From Chaetorhynchus papuensis (Eukaryota; Chordata; Aves; Passeriformes; Rhipiduridae), in assembly GCA_013396525.1 (NCBI GenBank), contig VWYX01000366.1, positions 408,781 through 472,780 of the forward strand: a stretch of DNA of 64,000 nucleotides. Direction: 5' to 3'. Of the stretch, positions 26,127 through 38,970 are shown in pieces; positions within the stretch are counted from its first letter, which is position 1, and every line of letters begins with the position of its first letter. The notes under the pieces are model-generated. The model was not told the origin of the DNA. It searched no databases and saw nothing but the letters and a program-made list of their open reading frames with translations. The translations under genes and the position numbers were made by a program.

Positions 26127-26210
26127 GTGTTACATGCATGGGTGGCAGGTTGGGGTGTTACATGCATGGGTGGCAGGTTGGGGTGTTACATGCATGGGTG
26201 GCAGGTTGGG
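26127..26210 (+). repeat. Three perfect copies of a 28-bp unit
   Basis: The unit begins GTGTTACATGCATGGGTGGC and ends AGGTTGGG. Copies occupy 26127-26154, 26155-26182 and 26183-26210 with no mismatch. Identity without decay implies very recent duplication or ongoing length change. A run of open codons through the block is an accident of the repeat. Confidence 0.98.
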
Positions 26211-29200
26211 GAAAGATGAAGGAGGCAACTCAGAATGGATGAATTCAGATACTCACTCAAAACTAGCAAAATATCTTGAATCTTTAACAAGATCCCAAGT
26301 GTCGCTGCTAGGTTTTCTGCAGCTTGCAGAAAAAGCTAAACTAAAATCTTGGATAAATTTTCAACTGTGCACACAAATGAGCAAGAATTAAAGTCTGCTT
26401 ATAGTTAACAGTATTTTCATTAACTTGCATAGGACACAGTGTTTCAAAAACCATATTCAAAAAAGGTGTTTCAAAATCCGTCACAGCTGTACTTCTCTCT
26501 CACGAGGAATGTTCACAGAAAGAGTGAAAGCTTTTGAAACTGTAGTTTTTAAGGAAATTAATCATTTGAGAGCACCATCATGTGAGGATGTCAAAGCAAG
26601 TCATAAACGCATCTTAAGGAAGAAGGTGCTTCTGTAGGTGCTGCAAGAAGTACTCCAAAGGATCAGAGCTTGTGTGCTCTCTTTCTCATCCTTTACATAA
26701 GCCTGAATAATTTTTTCTGACAAATTCAGAGGGAGCACCACAAACAACATGTGTGTCTGAAGGAACAGTTGCAGGCCTTTTTTTACCATTTTGGCTGCGT
26801 GACTCTGGCAGCCAATTGGTCCAAAGAAATTAAAGAAGCAGGTCGCCAACTGGAGTCAACAGATTTGACTGAAAAAGAGGGAATGCAAAATGCAAAAATG
26901 CAAAGGACGATCTAGAGACTCCATGAAATATTCACACGTTGTATGTCTGTGACAAGTAAGGAGGCAAATATGTATAGAATTAATTCAGAGTGTTATTAGC
27001 ATTTCAGGCTTTTTCAGCGTGTGAAGAACACAGCTAATATGTATATCCATTAATGTCCTAATGATGTAGAATGTCTTACAGTTACTAGATTCTTTAAGGA
27101 AAACACTGTAACCAAGTAGATGGGCTTAGAACAAGGTCTTGACATTCAATAATGTTAGGCTCTGTGGCAGAATTTGGGACAGGAAGGACAGAAGAGTCTT
27201 GGAGTCAGCAGCTCGGGCTAAAAAACTGTCAAAGCAATCAGACTTAGCAATTGTATTGGACATACTAAGTAGTAAAATGCACAAGCATTTGCCAGGATTT
27301 TTTTTAATTTTTACTTTAGCATGTTTTTTTTATAAAAGCCACTCAAAAGAGAGTGCTGTCTCCAAGTTGCAAAGTTTTACAGGAGGGCTATTTGGGGGGC
27401 AAACACATTTGGAAATTTCAATTGACTGAGATCTACTATAGACTGACTTTGGTTTAAAATGTGCAGTTGCTGATTTAATGATAGAACCATGTTTAGAAGA
27501 CATACATTTGCAGAGGATATATAGGTGAAAGTTGAAGTCACATGAAGCATGAACACACGCATAAAGGCATTTTTTATTTGGTTCTTGTAAATCCTACGTA
27601 GGATGTATGTGAACTGGACATTAAAAAGTAGTGACAGTAACCTTAAAATGAACATTCAGACAAACAAACTTGTCATGAGTTACTAACTGCAATTACAAAT
27701 ATCAGTAAATAAGTATTTCAAAGCTTTGATAAAGATTTAGTTCTTCTAAGTTTCACAGGAACAAAAAGAAGATGTAAATGCTGTAGATGTTGCATCCTTT
27801 CATTGAGGCAGGCTTGGAGTTGCATTAAGGGAGCACTTCAGCATTTTGGGATTCAGTAAAGCAATTTAGCATGTCTTCTATGTTCTGAAGCACTCTGGTA
27901 AACTTGTCTTTGAGGATTTGGAGGTCAGTTTGCAATGCACATAGTGTTGAGTATATTATCATTGGATGCTATTTTTGAAAAGTCAGCAGTGTGTGTCAGC
28001 AGTCTGAATGTAATCTAATTAACAAAAGAAACATTTTAATATTTGTATTAGTTTTATTTGGCCATATTTAGGGATCTTGACTGCTTCTCAGCAGCATAAA
28101 GTAAAATACCTAATGAATGTATCCTGTTTACAGACAAATGTTTGCCCAAAACTAATCATTGAAAAAAAGTAAGAATCTGCAAGAATATGATCTCTTGTTA
28201 GAACCAGAAATAGAGTATGTTATGCTTTTGTACTCCAAAAATAATTCTGGTTGTTTACATATGTTCTGTGACTAGAGGAAAAAAATAGTGCAAGATGAGA
28301 AATATATGAAGAAAAGACCAAAGGGCTGAGGGATAAAAATAAAAGGCTGGCTACCGGCCAGAGTTGCAACACATTGCCAGAATCAAAGCCCCATAAGTCT
28401 GAGGGCCTTTGGTGGGAAATTCTAATCAGATGGAAAACTAAGGCAAGAGAAAAAAAAATAATTTTAACGGGCTGTTTAATCCCCAGTCATGATTATTTTA
28501 TGTTCACAGTTCATGTTTCTATAATGCCTCTATGACTGACTTTCTTTTCAAACAAGTACAGGCACATCTTCCAGTTTTCTGTTTTCCATTGGTTTCTGTG
28601 ATGATATTCTCCATGTCTAACACTTCCCCTGTGCATGGCATCTGCAGGGAGCAGCCATTTGCAGTATCTCCTTTTGTGAGTCCGGGATGTTGGTGCACCT
28701 CTCTGTAGCTCCCAGGCCTTGGAAATACCCACAGCTGGCTTGTTAAGCTCATAGCTATTCAAGTCTTTGAGTTCTTTGGAGAAAATTAGGAGTGAGCCAC
28801 TGATTTTCAGTTAGCAACCAATTATTTGGTCATTCCGCTTGTTCCTGTTTTCTCCCCCATCCTCCCTGCATTTTAACTGCCACAATAACCTGCAGTAGGC
28901 TATTGTGGCATTGTACTTCTGGATACTAATGAAGAAGCTTTATGTTGCTGGTCTTCCAGTTAGCCACCAGTATTTTCTAGTTATGTGAGCAACAGATGAC
29001 CTTTAAACATTACCCAGCCTTTCTTTCTGATGTTAAGAAACAGGAAAGATGCATATATCAAACACTTCTTTATAGCCTGCCAGAAAGAAAACTCAACAAA
29101 GCATAGCTTAAAGGAAACTCTCTGATCTCAGGTAGAAAGGGCGCTTCACTTGCAGGCAAAATAAAATGGAGAAGGGGGAAGAAAATATCTTCTGCTGGAA

Positions 29201-29815
29201 CAGAAATGAAAGAAATCATGTCAGAATTAAGATCTCTCTATTGGAAACTTCCTTCAAGGACTTGGAAGGAAATGTGGAAGATGTGCGTTAATTAATAAGC
29301 ACAGTTTTTACATGTGCTGGAGTTTCAAAGTGGTGGAAAATTTGGTTCCTGAACAGGAACTAGAGATTAGAGATTTAGGGCAAAAAGAGAACGAGGAAGC
29401 AAATTTTAGATCAAAAAATGGCATAGAGGTGTGAGTAGAGGAATCTTTCTTAAAATTTCAGAAACAGAAACTGTAGAAAGTGTGAGAAATGCTAAGGAAA
29501 GATTGGAATTTCCAAAGAAGAAAAATAAACTAATATAGAATATACCTTTTACCTCTCTCAGAAAGCTACTTTGCAAAGGGATCTTTGTATCACAAAGTCC
29601 GAGAAAGGACAATTTGAGAAACGTGGGGAAGTTTCTATCAAAGGGAAGCATACTGAAAATAAAAAGGCAACCTCTTCTATGTAAGATCATTTTCAAGTAA
29701 TGCTTTCTGAAAATACAGTGCACTACTTGGTGCTCTTGCATTCATAGGAACATACCTTTTGGTAGCTCAGTTGCACTCTCTCCCACTTTCTGACACGTCT
29801 TTTGTGACACCTGAG

Positions 29816-30690
29816 TGTCACAAAGCTGAGTGGTGCAGTTGTCGCACCTGAAGGATGGGATGCCATCCAGAGGGACTTGGACAAGCCCTAGGACTGGGCC
29901 CATGGGAATCTCATGAGGTTTAACAAGACCAAGTGCAAGGTGCTGCACCTGGGTCAGGGCAGTCCCTGGTATCAACACAGGCTGGGGATGAAGATGGAGA
30001 GCAGCTCTGCCCAGAAGGACCTGGGGGTGCTGGGGGATGAGAGGCTGGACATGACCCAGCAATGTGAGCTCTCAGCCTGGAAAGCCAAACGTGTCCTGGG
30101 CTGCATCCAGAGCAGTGTGGGCAGCAAAGTGAGGGAGGGGATTCTGCCCCTCTGCTCTGGTGAGACCCCACCTGGAGTGATGCATCCATCTCTGGGATCT
30201 CCAGCACAGAAAGGACATGGTCCTGTTGGAGCAAGTGCAGAGGAAGCCACCATGATGATTGGAGGGATAAAGCACCTCTCCTATGAGGAAAGGCTGGGAC
30301 AATCAGGCTTTTTATCCTGGAAAGGAGGAAACTTCGGGGTGACCTAATTGTGGCCTTCCAGTATCTGAAGGGAATCTGCAACGAAGATGGAGAGGGACTT
30401 TTTACATGAGCAGGTAGTGATAGGACAAGGGGGAGTGCATTCAAACGAAAAGAGAGTAGGTTTAGATTAGATATTCAGAAAAAATCTGTACTGGGAGGGA
30501 ATGAGGCACTGGAACAGGCTGCCCAGGGAAGCTGTGGATGTCCCATCTCTAGAGGTGTACAAGGCCAGGTTGGATGGAGCTTTGAGCAACCTGGTCTAGT
30601 GCAAGGTGTCCCTGTCCATGGCAGGGGGGTTGGAAACAGATGATCTTTAAGGTCCCTTCCAACACAAACCATTCTGTGACTTAATGATTT
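29816..30690 (+). mobile_element. CR1 LINE copy, plus orientation, about 875 bp
   Basis: This is the longest CR1 piece here. It starts near 'gtcacaaagctgagtggtgc', runs through the C-terminal part of the CR1 reverse-transcriptase ORF and the 3' UTR, and ends in the CR1 terminus ('ggtcccttccaacacaaacc', then 'attctgtgacttaatgatt'). Peptides typical of CR1 ORF2 are readable, such as RFNKTKCKVLHLGQG, KDLGVLGDERLDM and HLSYEERLGQSGF. The frame breaks between about 30150 and 30240, so the copy is dead. Being longer and cleaner than the others, it is probably one of the younger insertions. The 174-codon antisense open frame here is a shadow of the repeat. Confidence 0.97.
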
Positions 30691-33600
30691 TCTGAAAGAA
30701 CTGATTGTAGGGCAAGGCGTACAAGTACTTAGTGCTTTTGTGTGTATTAATCTGTTTTATTTAATGTGTTACTTGTATTCCCTGCTAGTTGTAAATAGAG
30801 GTCATAAAAGATGGTGTAAAATTCTTCTTAATTAATCTTTTTTTCTTACATTTTCTTCATTTTTTTCATGAAGGTCACTATAAAATTAATGTAATAAGAA
30901 AGATATTTCCTTTCGAAGGGCAGAGCTCAATGCCGCCTATGGATGTTTTTTAAAAGGACCTTAAAAAGTTTCATTTTTTCCTGAAAAAGGAACAAAAATT
31001 TGCCATGTGCCGTTTCTTACATGCTGATTTTCATGATCTACACATTATCTGCCTGCTGTGTTGGTCTTGTTTATTTGAGGATTTGAGTTGACTTGAATTT
31101 TTCTTCTGCTTGAAAGCCCATTTCTCAGCTTAAAATTTGAAACTTGGGGTCGATTCTTTCTTCTGGGCAGAGTAAATTTTTCTTGCTGGGCTTAGATAAG
31201 CACTGGCTTGAATCGCATGTAGTGGTTGGGGAGCTTTAATCAAGACTAATCTTTAGAAACATACTTAGCCCATATCTGTGACAAACACTTGAGATGTAGG
31301 TCAGCCACCTTGGGTCGTGGCTCTGGGCTAGGTGACCTCTTTGTTTCCAGCCTTATCTGCTACAATTCTGTGCACATTTTAATGGAGCCATTTGATGACT
31401 TGCAAACTGGAACAGAAGGCAGAGCAAGTGTGTTGATCCAACACATTTCTCTGCCCTGCTTAGAGGGCTAAAATACATGGAGGTGATTTAAGACAGCAGA
31501 CCCAAGAGCCAAGCAATAAAGGGAAATAGTAATGGCTGGGAGGATTCAACTCGAAGTCATTTTCTGGAGAATAAGAAAAGGTTAAACAGAAGTGTTCTAC
31601 CCCTTCTGCCTCCAGAAGTAAAACTCTTAAGTGCTAAAATAGTTCTGCCATTTTTGTGTATTATTTCTAATACTTAACCTGCTGATGCTACACTGCAAGG
31701 TCAGTGAGTGGGTTCTGCTCTCTGTTGGTGTAAGTGTGTAGCCATGGTACTTTTAACTACTTGACACTCCCTGTAATATTTAGGAGTTCCTTTTAAAATA
31801 TATCCATCCGGTCTCTAACAAACAGACTCTTTGGGAAGCATCAAATAGCATTTGTTCTTAGTAATCCTTTACTGTTTAATGTACCAATGTTTCAGTAAGT
31901 TTTAATTGGCTTTCAGGAGAAAAATACAGCAGCCACAACTTTTCTCAATTTTTATGTTATTTTGGAAGTCATCTACATCCAATCCGCAAAAATCGTTATA
32001 GGTTTGAATTCTATACCTCTCCAGTAGACTTTAATACAAAGATTGGTGAAAGATATTCAGCCCATGTGTACATTTTCTCTCTGCTTGTAGTATTTAGTCA
32101 TCCCTTTTCTTTTTATTAGTACTCCTTAGGTCACCAAAAAGCACACTTGGGTAGTATTTCTCTGTTCCTTCTCTCCTTTCCCTGCAAGCAAACACACACT
32201 CCGAGGCATCAGATATTTATATCTTGAGTGGATGTTATTTCTGTCTGTTCCTCATGTATTGAAGCTGTAATCAGAATAGTCTTTCTACATGAATACGTGA
32301 AAGGGACAGCACAAAAAAGGCACATGGAGCTCATGATACAGCTTCCCCCATCACCAAATGAAAGGTGGTCAGTAAGAGGTTTGGATTTACACATACAAAG
32401 TTCTGGAATGTTGAACTTCTGCCTCTTAGAAATGTATTTGTTGCCAAAACCATTGAGGTGAGATGATTTGTTACCTTTGAGATTGTTTTGAAGGGCAATA
32501 AAAATTACAGTAATGCGATTAAGCTGTTTTTTAACTAAAAACTCTTTTAAAACTGTATCTCATTTCAAAGAAATTACCAAACCATGGTAAAGGTAAACTG
32601 CCATGTTCTGTATCCTTTAATACTATTACATGTTCAAAATCTTTATTAGATTCTGAGTAGATTAATGGATTTCTAGTACTGTAATAATCATCCTTTGTGT
32701 TCTTGCTTACTCCCTTTAAGATAATGAGAATTCCTAAGGTACACATAAATTTTGCGGGTAACTTTTTTTTTTTTTTAATTCAGACAAATCCACTGAAAAA
32801 GCATTGAACTGATCTGGCAATTTTAGGATTATTTGTGAGTTATAGTAGGATACCCAGATCCATTTTTAATCGTAATTTCCCAGTCAGATTTTTATAATAT
32901 TTGGATGTAGTGTTTTATGTTTGTACTTTTAATATACTTTTTAGAGATTAATTAGAGATTAGAGATTTTTTTTTTAAAGTTTGTGGTGTCAAGGGTAATA
33001 AGGAAAAAGGGTAAGAAAAAGGGGAAAAGGTTTTTCAGTAAGAGAAAGAAACAAATTTTGTAAGGTTTTGTCACTACTAAATTATAGTATATATTATAAA
33101 AATTCAAAGGCAAATCTGCAGGGGCTATGTCTTTGACTGAAATTAAATTGCAGTTGAGTAATAAGTTCTATTTGATGGCTACGCTGGAGAAAAGGTATCT
33201 TAAAATACTCAAATACCATACTTCAGTGAAGTGAATGTGAAATTCACAGCCTTAAATTTAGTCCACCAAGGATATATTCCTAACTACACTAGAATATCCA
33301 GAGAACTTACTGTGACTGTTGAACACATTAGAATGATTGTATGCTCAAAAACAGTCCACAGAATGTTGTAGCATCTAAGCAAGCTTAGAAACTATTGTTG
33401 TCACACAGAGTGACTTTGTGTTTGTGCAGGCTGAATTCCAGATCACATTTAACATTTCCTCCAGATCCTTTATCATCCTGTTAGCTATTAAAGTGTGTTG
33501 CTGCAGTTTTACTGGACCAAACAATAGAAATAAACCCTTGCCCTCCTATTGCAGTCTCTCCCACTAAGATATTTTTTAAAGGAGTCTTCTCAAACTACAG

Positions 33601-36600
33601 GGGGAATAATCACTGTTGAAGCTTGCATTCTCTCTTTAAGGAACTTGGCTCAGTGCCTATTACTTTTCACGGGACATGACTCTTAAACTGACCTTTAGGA
33701 TCAGTTCTTATTTTTAGCAAGTTCCAAAGCAAGCTGTTCCTGTGGGCTTTATCAAAGACACCATTAAGTAAAAGAAACACAAAAATTACTGGTTACTGAA
33801 GTACTTCATTAAAGACAGCTTTACTTGTGGTTAGTGTACAGTACACCACTCTTGATAACCTTCCTCTGACTACTTCCCATTGTGTATTTAAATTACTTGA
33901 AGAGCTCCTGCACCTATAATTTGTTATTTCAGACCTTAGAACCCTTCTCAAAGATGTAAAAAGATTTTCTACTGATTTATTCTAATGCCAGCCATTCTAG
34001 CCAGAAATTACAACTGGACCTGTTGTAATTGTCTGATCCGGCACTGTGATGAAGGAATTCTGGATTGAAAGATCTAGTCAGGTTAGCATGAAAGGTTATG
34101 GTGGTGGTGTGGTAGGGGTAGTGTAGATTGCCCAAATCCCATACATTATGTTCCCACTAAGGTAAAATAGGTGCTACATCTGTTTGCAGAGTCCTTTAGG
34201 TGTTAAGCCTTTCTTTTTCAACACAGCATTTCCTAAAGCTTGTTCATCATTTTCACAGGGAGTTGACTCCAAGCAGACTCCCAGGCTGGCATCAGAAACA
34301 GATCATGTTTTGAGGTTCCAAAAGAGTCAGAGGGCTTCAAGCACAGCTTTTCTGTGCTTGAAACTCACGCCCATGTGATGTTAAAGTTTCAGTGTATTTA
34401 CTTTCATTTCTTTTCCTTGAGTCAGGAGGTGTAATAATAAAATTACAACTCAGATTTGGTGTAATAATAAAATCATGATCTAGGACGTATTTCTTCAATC
34501 CTAGATATTATAAAAAACTGGAATTATGATGAGGGAAATATATGTACTGCAGTGGTGCTTCAGCTTTCAATCGCTAAGGTAACAAGCACTGGCATGAAGT
34601 CACTTTTAATTAGGATACAGTGGTGTAAACTCAAAACCAAAGTTGAACTACACATTCATTAATGCCACCATGGTATGAAAGAAATAATATGGATTTTTCT
34701 CATTTTTTTATTGTAGAAAAGGGCTGACAAATCATTTGTAAATTAAAAACATATGTTTAAAATTTTTTTATAAATATTTTTCTGAAAGAAATGTACATTT
34801 TTAATTGTTCTTGATGATGGCAATCACACAGAATAATTAAGGGCCCGAAGGCAGACGATTTTTGTTTTAGATGGCTCATCAGCTTTATAAGAAAATAGTT
34901 AATCCCAAGCTTCTGGCTCAATTTAAGTCAGCACATACTGTAATGAGTGTTGATTTCACTGTGCTATCAGTGTCTTCTTTATGACAGTTTTTATTTTTCG
35001 TTTTTTCCTGGTCTTACCAGTAGAAACACTGTTTTGTGAGACTTGGCCTGTACAGAAGCCCTCTCCACACGTGTGAACGTGTTGTCATTATTCCAGTGCA
35101 AAAATAGCCAGCCTGTGGTGTGGGACAGCCCAAAGAGCTCACCTGGCTCATTTGGTGTTATCCAATACCCTCTTTTCCAAAGGCTGCCAGGTCAGTGTCA
35201 CCTGTGTGGGAGCATATGTGATGTGTGGAGCAGGAGAGCTCGTGGCTATTAATTACATGATGCATTTCTGTCTGGCCAGGTGATTGGCAAGGCATGGCAG
35301 TCTGGGCTCTTGGTACACCCATGTGACCTCTCAAAAAGGTTTGACCACCCAAGTACTACAGCCTGAGCTGGATGTGTGATTGATAAATAGTGAAAGGAAT
35401 GAAATTTGACTGGCTAGAGAGCCAGATGTCAAATGCAAAACCAAAAGAAAAAGCCCCATCAAAATTGCTATTACTTTTCTTTAGTCTCAGTGTAATCAGG
35501 GGGTCCTTGACACAATATAATATGAGAAAATTATTCACTAAATGTCTTGGCTTTCAAATTGATGGATTCTTCTTCATATCTGTATATGTATACTGTCACA
35601 GAATTTGAGCAAATGCTCCATTTTGGATTGGGGTGGCTTGAAAGTATTTGTGAAAGTACTTTTGATGGAACAAAAATGTGCGGGCAGTACATTCAAGCTC
35701 TCTTTGTCAAAAAAATCACATAGCCACAAAAACTACCTATGCATAATATCGACCAGATGGATTTCTGGTCCTGAGGAAAGGGTCCTGTTACCAGGACTAG
35801 AGGATTTTTTTTTTTAACTCTCATCCTTGTTTTGACATGACTTCACATGTGATTGTTAAGTCATTTCAGTCAGTGTGACTGTGATTTATCTTATCCGTAT
35901 GGAAACTATTTTGCAATTCTCACATACAAAATCTCTGATAAGTGCAGATAACATAATTATCATACAAAAAGGACAGCTGTGAATATCCATTTCTGACACA
36001 GATAGTTTTTTCAAAATACAAGAACTTTAATTTGATGAAATGATGGAAGTAGTGCTTAGAATGACAGGAATTCTTTTTCCTTTTTCAGTTCATGTGTCTC
36101 TGTCCAAAGAAATGTTAGTTCATTATTTTTTCAGTGAGGAGTGCTTAAGATTCTGTAGCATAATCAGATTTTGTCACAGAACCACAGGGGAAAGCCAGAT
36201 GTGCAGCTCTTAATAGCTGGAAAGGAATGAATTATACTTGGGGGAGTGTATACTTGTGTGATGAAAGAAAACTGTTGTAGTGCTGTTAAGCTTTAGTATG
36301 GAGACAGGAAACATTTTTAAATCCAAACCCATCAATTTGTTAAAGACTAGATTAAGCCCCACAGTTATCATCCCGTGGGCTTGCATTTCTCATCCCTATA
36401 GACACCTGGTATATGTTTGCCACTTTCAGGTCATCTTCTGTTTTATTTGTGTTTTTTTCACTTTTTCATAACTTAATCTCCTGGTTTGTGTAAGTTCTGC
36501 ATGTGCTTTGGAGTTTCAGGGGTACAAGTTGGTCAGCAGGGTGATGGCATAAAACAGCTCCTCGAGGCTGTAGTTTTGCTCAGCAGGAGCACTGATTTAG

Positions 36601-36991
36601 ACTTGGGTGAAGGTTTTTTACCAGCACTTGCTGTTCTCCCACTGTTGGAAGTAAGTGAGTAGGTTCAAAAGTTGCTAGGATAGGCAGAGATATTAAAATG
36701 GTTTTGGAGGACACCACTTGCCAGAAGTCAATTGTTGTCAATACTTGTATTCACCTACAGACAAAAGCAACAGCAAAACATGAAAGAAAGCTGTATTAAA
36801 ATATTATGGGCTGTATTCTCACAGGCCAGTAGCCTTTTCTAAACAGAGAAAAGTTTACCATTCCTCATTTCTGTGTAAATGCCAGCTGTACTGTGCTTCA
36901 GCCTTTAATTAGGTGCTTATGCAGTATTTTCATGCACATCCATGCACAAACTGTTTTCCCCTGTGCACAGAGCTGAGACTATTCCTTTAGT

Positions 36992-37213
36992 ATCACAATC
37001 TTTTAGGTTGGAAATGACCTTACAGGTCGTCAAGTCCAGTCACTAATCCAGCACTGCCAAGTCTGCCACTAAACCATGGCCCCAAGTACCACGTCCACAC
37101 ATCTTCTAAATACCTGCTGGGACAGTGACTCAGCCACTTCCCTGGGCAGCCTGTTCCAATGCTTGACAACTTTCTGGGTAAAGGAATTTCTCCAAGTATC
37201 CAATTTGATAGGC
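36992..37213 (-). mobile_element. CR1 LINE 3' fragment, minus orientation
   Basis: The plus strand reads ATCACAATCTTTTAGGTTGG, then 'aaatgaccttacaggtcgtc', and later 'cttccctgggcagcctgttc' and 'caatgcttgacaac'. This is the reverse complement of a CR1 3' UTR. Its wording ('actgccaagtctgccactaa', 'accacgtccacacatcttct') differs from the other copies here, indicating another CR1 subfamily. Confidence 0.94.
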
Positions 37214-37395
37214 TTTAGTTAGATATTTTTCCTCTTCATTGTTTGTCATGTAATATTAGTGTTGTTACATGCCTTTTAAATCCCGCTTTCAAGGGAGTTA
37301 CTTATTTTGTTCTAACCTTTACTGTGACCCCCATAACTAAATTTCTGAGTGCTTCAGAAACAGTTATAAGTTTATGTTTACATTATCCTCCTGAA

Positions 37396-37470
37396 ATGCA
37401 GCTTTTGTCTTCCCGTTTCACAGATAAAGATGAGGCAAATGTTCAGTGTCTGCTAGAAGGTTAGTCTGGA
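37396..37470 (+). mobile_element. Possible MIR-like fragment
   Basis: TTCCCGTTTCACAGATAAAG followed by 'atgaggcaaa' resembles the MIR core 'ccccattttacagatgaggaaactgaggca'. Only the core is convincing and flanks do not align by eye. Confidence 0.35.
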
Positions 37471-38910
37471 GAAAAAATTTGATGGTGGCCAGTTAAAGCT
37501 GCTTGGAACTAGATTAAAAAATTATTAAAATTTTGTAGCATGTATTCAAGCAAGTTGCAGTGGTGACTTTTCAGCATTTAAGACAACTCCAGGGGATGAA
37601 ATATCAAAGAAAAAGAAGGCATTAGTATTTGTTAATTCATGGTTAATTCCAGAGAAGCTGCATTTCTCCTCATGAGCTAATCCTAGGAATTACCAGATAG
37701 AACCTGACAGAGCACACCGTGTAACACCCCTGTGGGAGAAGTCTGAGGTCCAGTGGGTACAAATGGTCAGTATTTGAGCATGACTGGGTGCAAGTCCGTG
37801 CTCAGGCACTTCAATCCTGTACAGCTGCAGAAGTTTGGTCAGACCACCCTCTGAATGGTAGGAAGTCTCTCCTGAGGGTAGATATTCGTTCCAGCCTGCA
37901 GATTGGATACTTACTGCTCTTTGATGTCTTAGACAGAGCGCCAAGGTGCTATCATGATTATCTAGCATAAAATACACTCCAAGCCAAGAAAGGTTTTTCT
38001 CATGTAATCTTTCTTGTGGGGAAGGGCTGACGAATCATTTGTAGTGACTGGGGATAGAGGGATTGTGTTAGATCACTTAGGCTTGCTAATCACAGAAAGT
38101 AACCATTGTTTGATGTTTCCGTGAGAGAGCCCTCCATTAACTGCAGCTGAACTTGACTGAGTGTGAAATTAAAAAAGAGACCCAGATTTCCAGACACTCC
38201 CTCAGGTGCTCAAAAGTATGTTAACTGGCACTGTGGGAGACCTCCTAAAACAACTAAGGATACTTAAAGGAAAGAGGCCATGACAATGTGAAAAGAAAAC
38301 CTTTGTATTATCACTGAACCCACAAAGTTGGTCAAGATCAGTCACACTGTATTAACTGTTAAATTTTAGGCTTACATGAAATGCTTCTTTTTGCCAGGGT
38401 CTGGTTCCAGCTGTGCTTGGTGAGCATCTGCAGTCCCAGGAACCATAGGTGTTTAATCCTGGGCAGAAATGTCTGTGAAAATAAATGTAAGAGAAATTGC
38501 TGGGAGACTGCATACTAAGGCATTGCCTAGCTTTAAGAAAACGGTTTTTAAACTTAAACTTTACAGACATAAAAGGTTTTACAGGCTATGTTGGCTTTTG
38601 GTGGCATCTGGAATCTGAGACAGGAATTGTAGAGACCTGATTGCTGACTTGCATTGGGGCACTGGAGACACCTCGATCTTTTTTTTTTCCTCTCCCTGTA
38701 AAACGAGGGAGGCATATAGACCCCACAGATACCTACAGGTATGAAATTTGAGACTCTGGAATCTAGTATCATTGCATAGTATTCAAAATGCTCTTTTTTA
38801 ACCATGTTTATTGTCCACAACATAGAAGTGTAAGAAGGGCTATATCCTTTGTCTCTGAGGTTGTTGTATTATATAAGTCTCTGTGGAACGTTCCATTTTA
38901 ATGCTTGGTT

Positions 38911-38970
38911 CTGTAGGAATAAACGAAAACACCATAAATTCTGTAGGAATAAATGAAAACACCATAAATT
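38911..38970 (+). repeat. Tandem duplication of a 30-bp unit
   Basis: The unit begins CTGTAGGAATAAACGAAAAC. It occurs at 38911-38940 and 38941-38970 with one C/T difference. It is a local duplication of unique intron sequence. Confidence 0.97.

Noticed and set aside
26127..26210. Three 28-bp repeats looking like a small CRISPR array
   Set aside because: The copies are directly adjacent with no spacers, and the genome is vertebrate.
29913..30444. Open frames of 144 codons (plus) and 174 codons (minus) as genes
   Set aside because: Both lie wholly in a CR1 copy. The plus frame is a broken remnant of CR1 ORF2 and the minus frame is its shadow.
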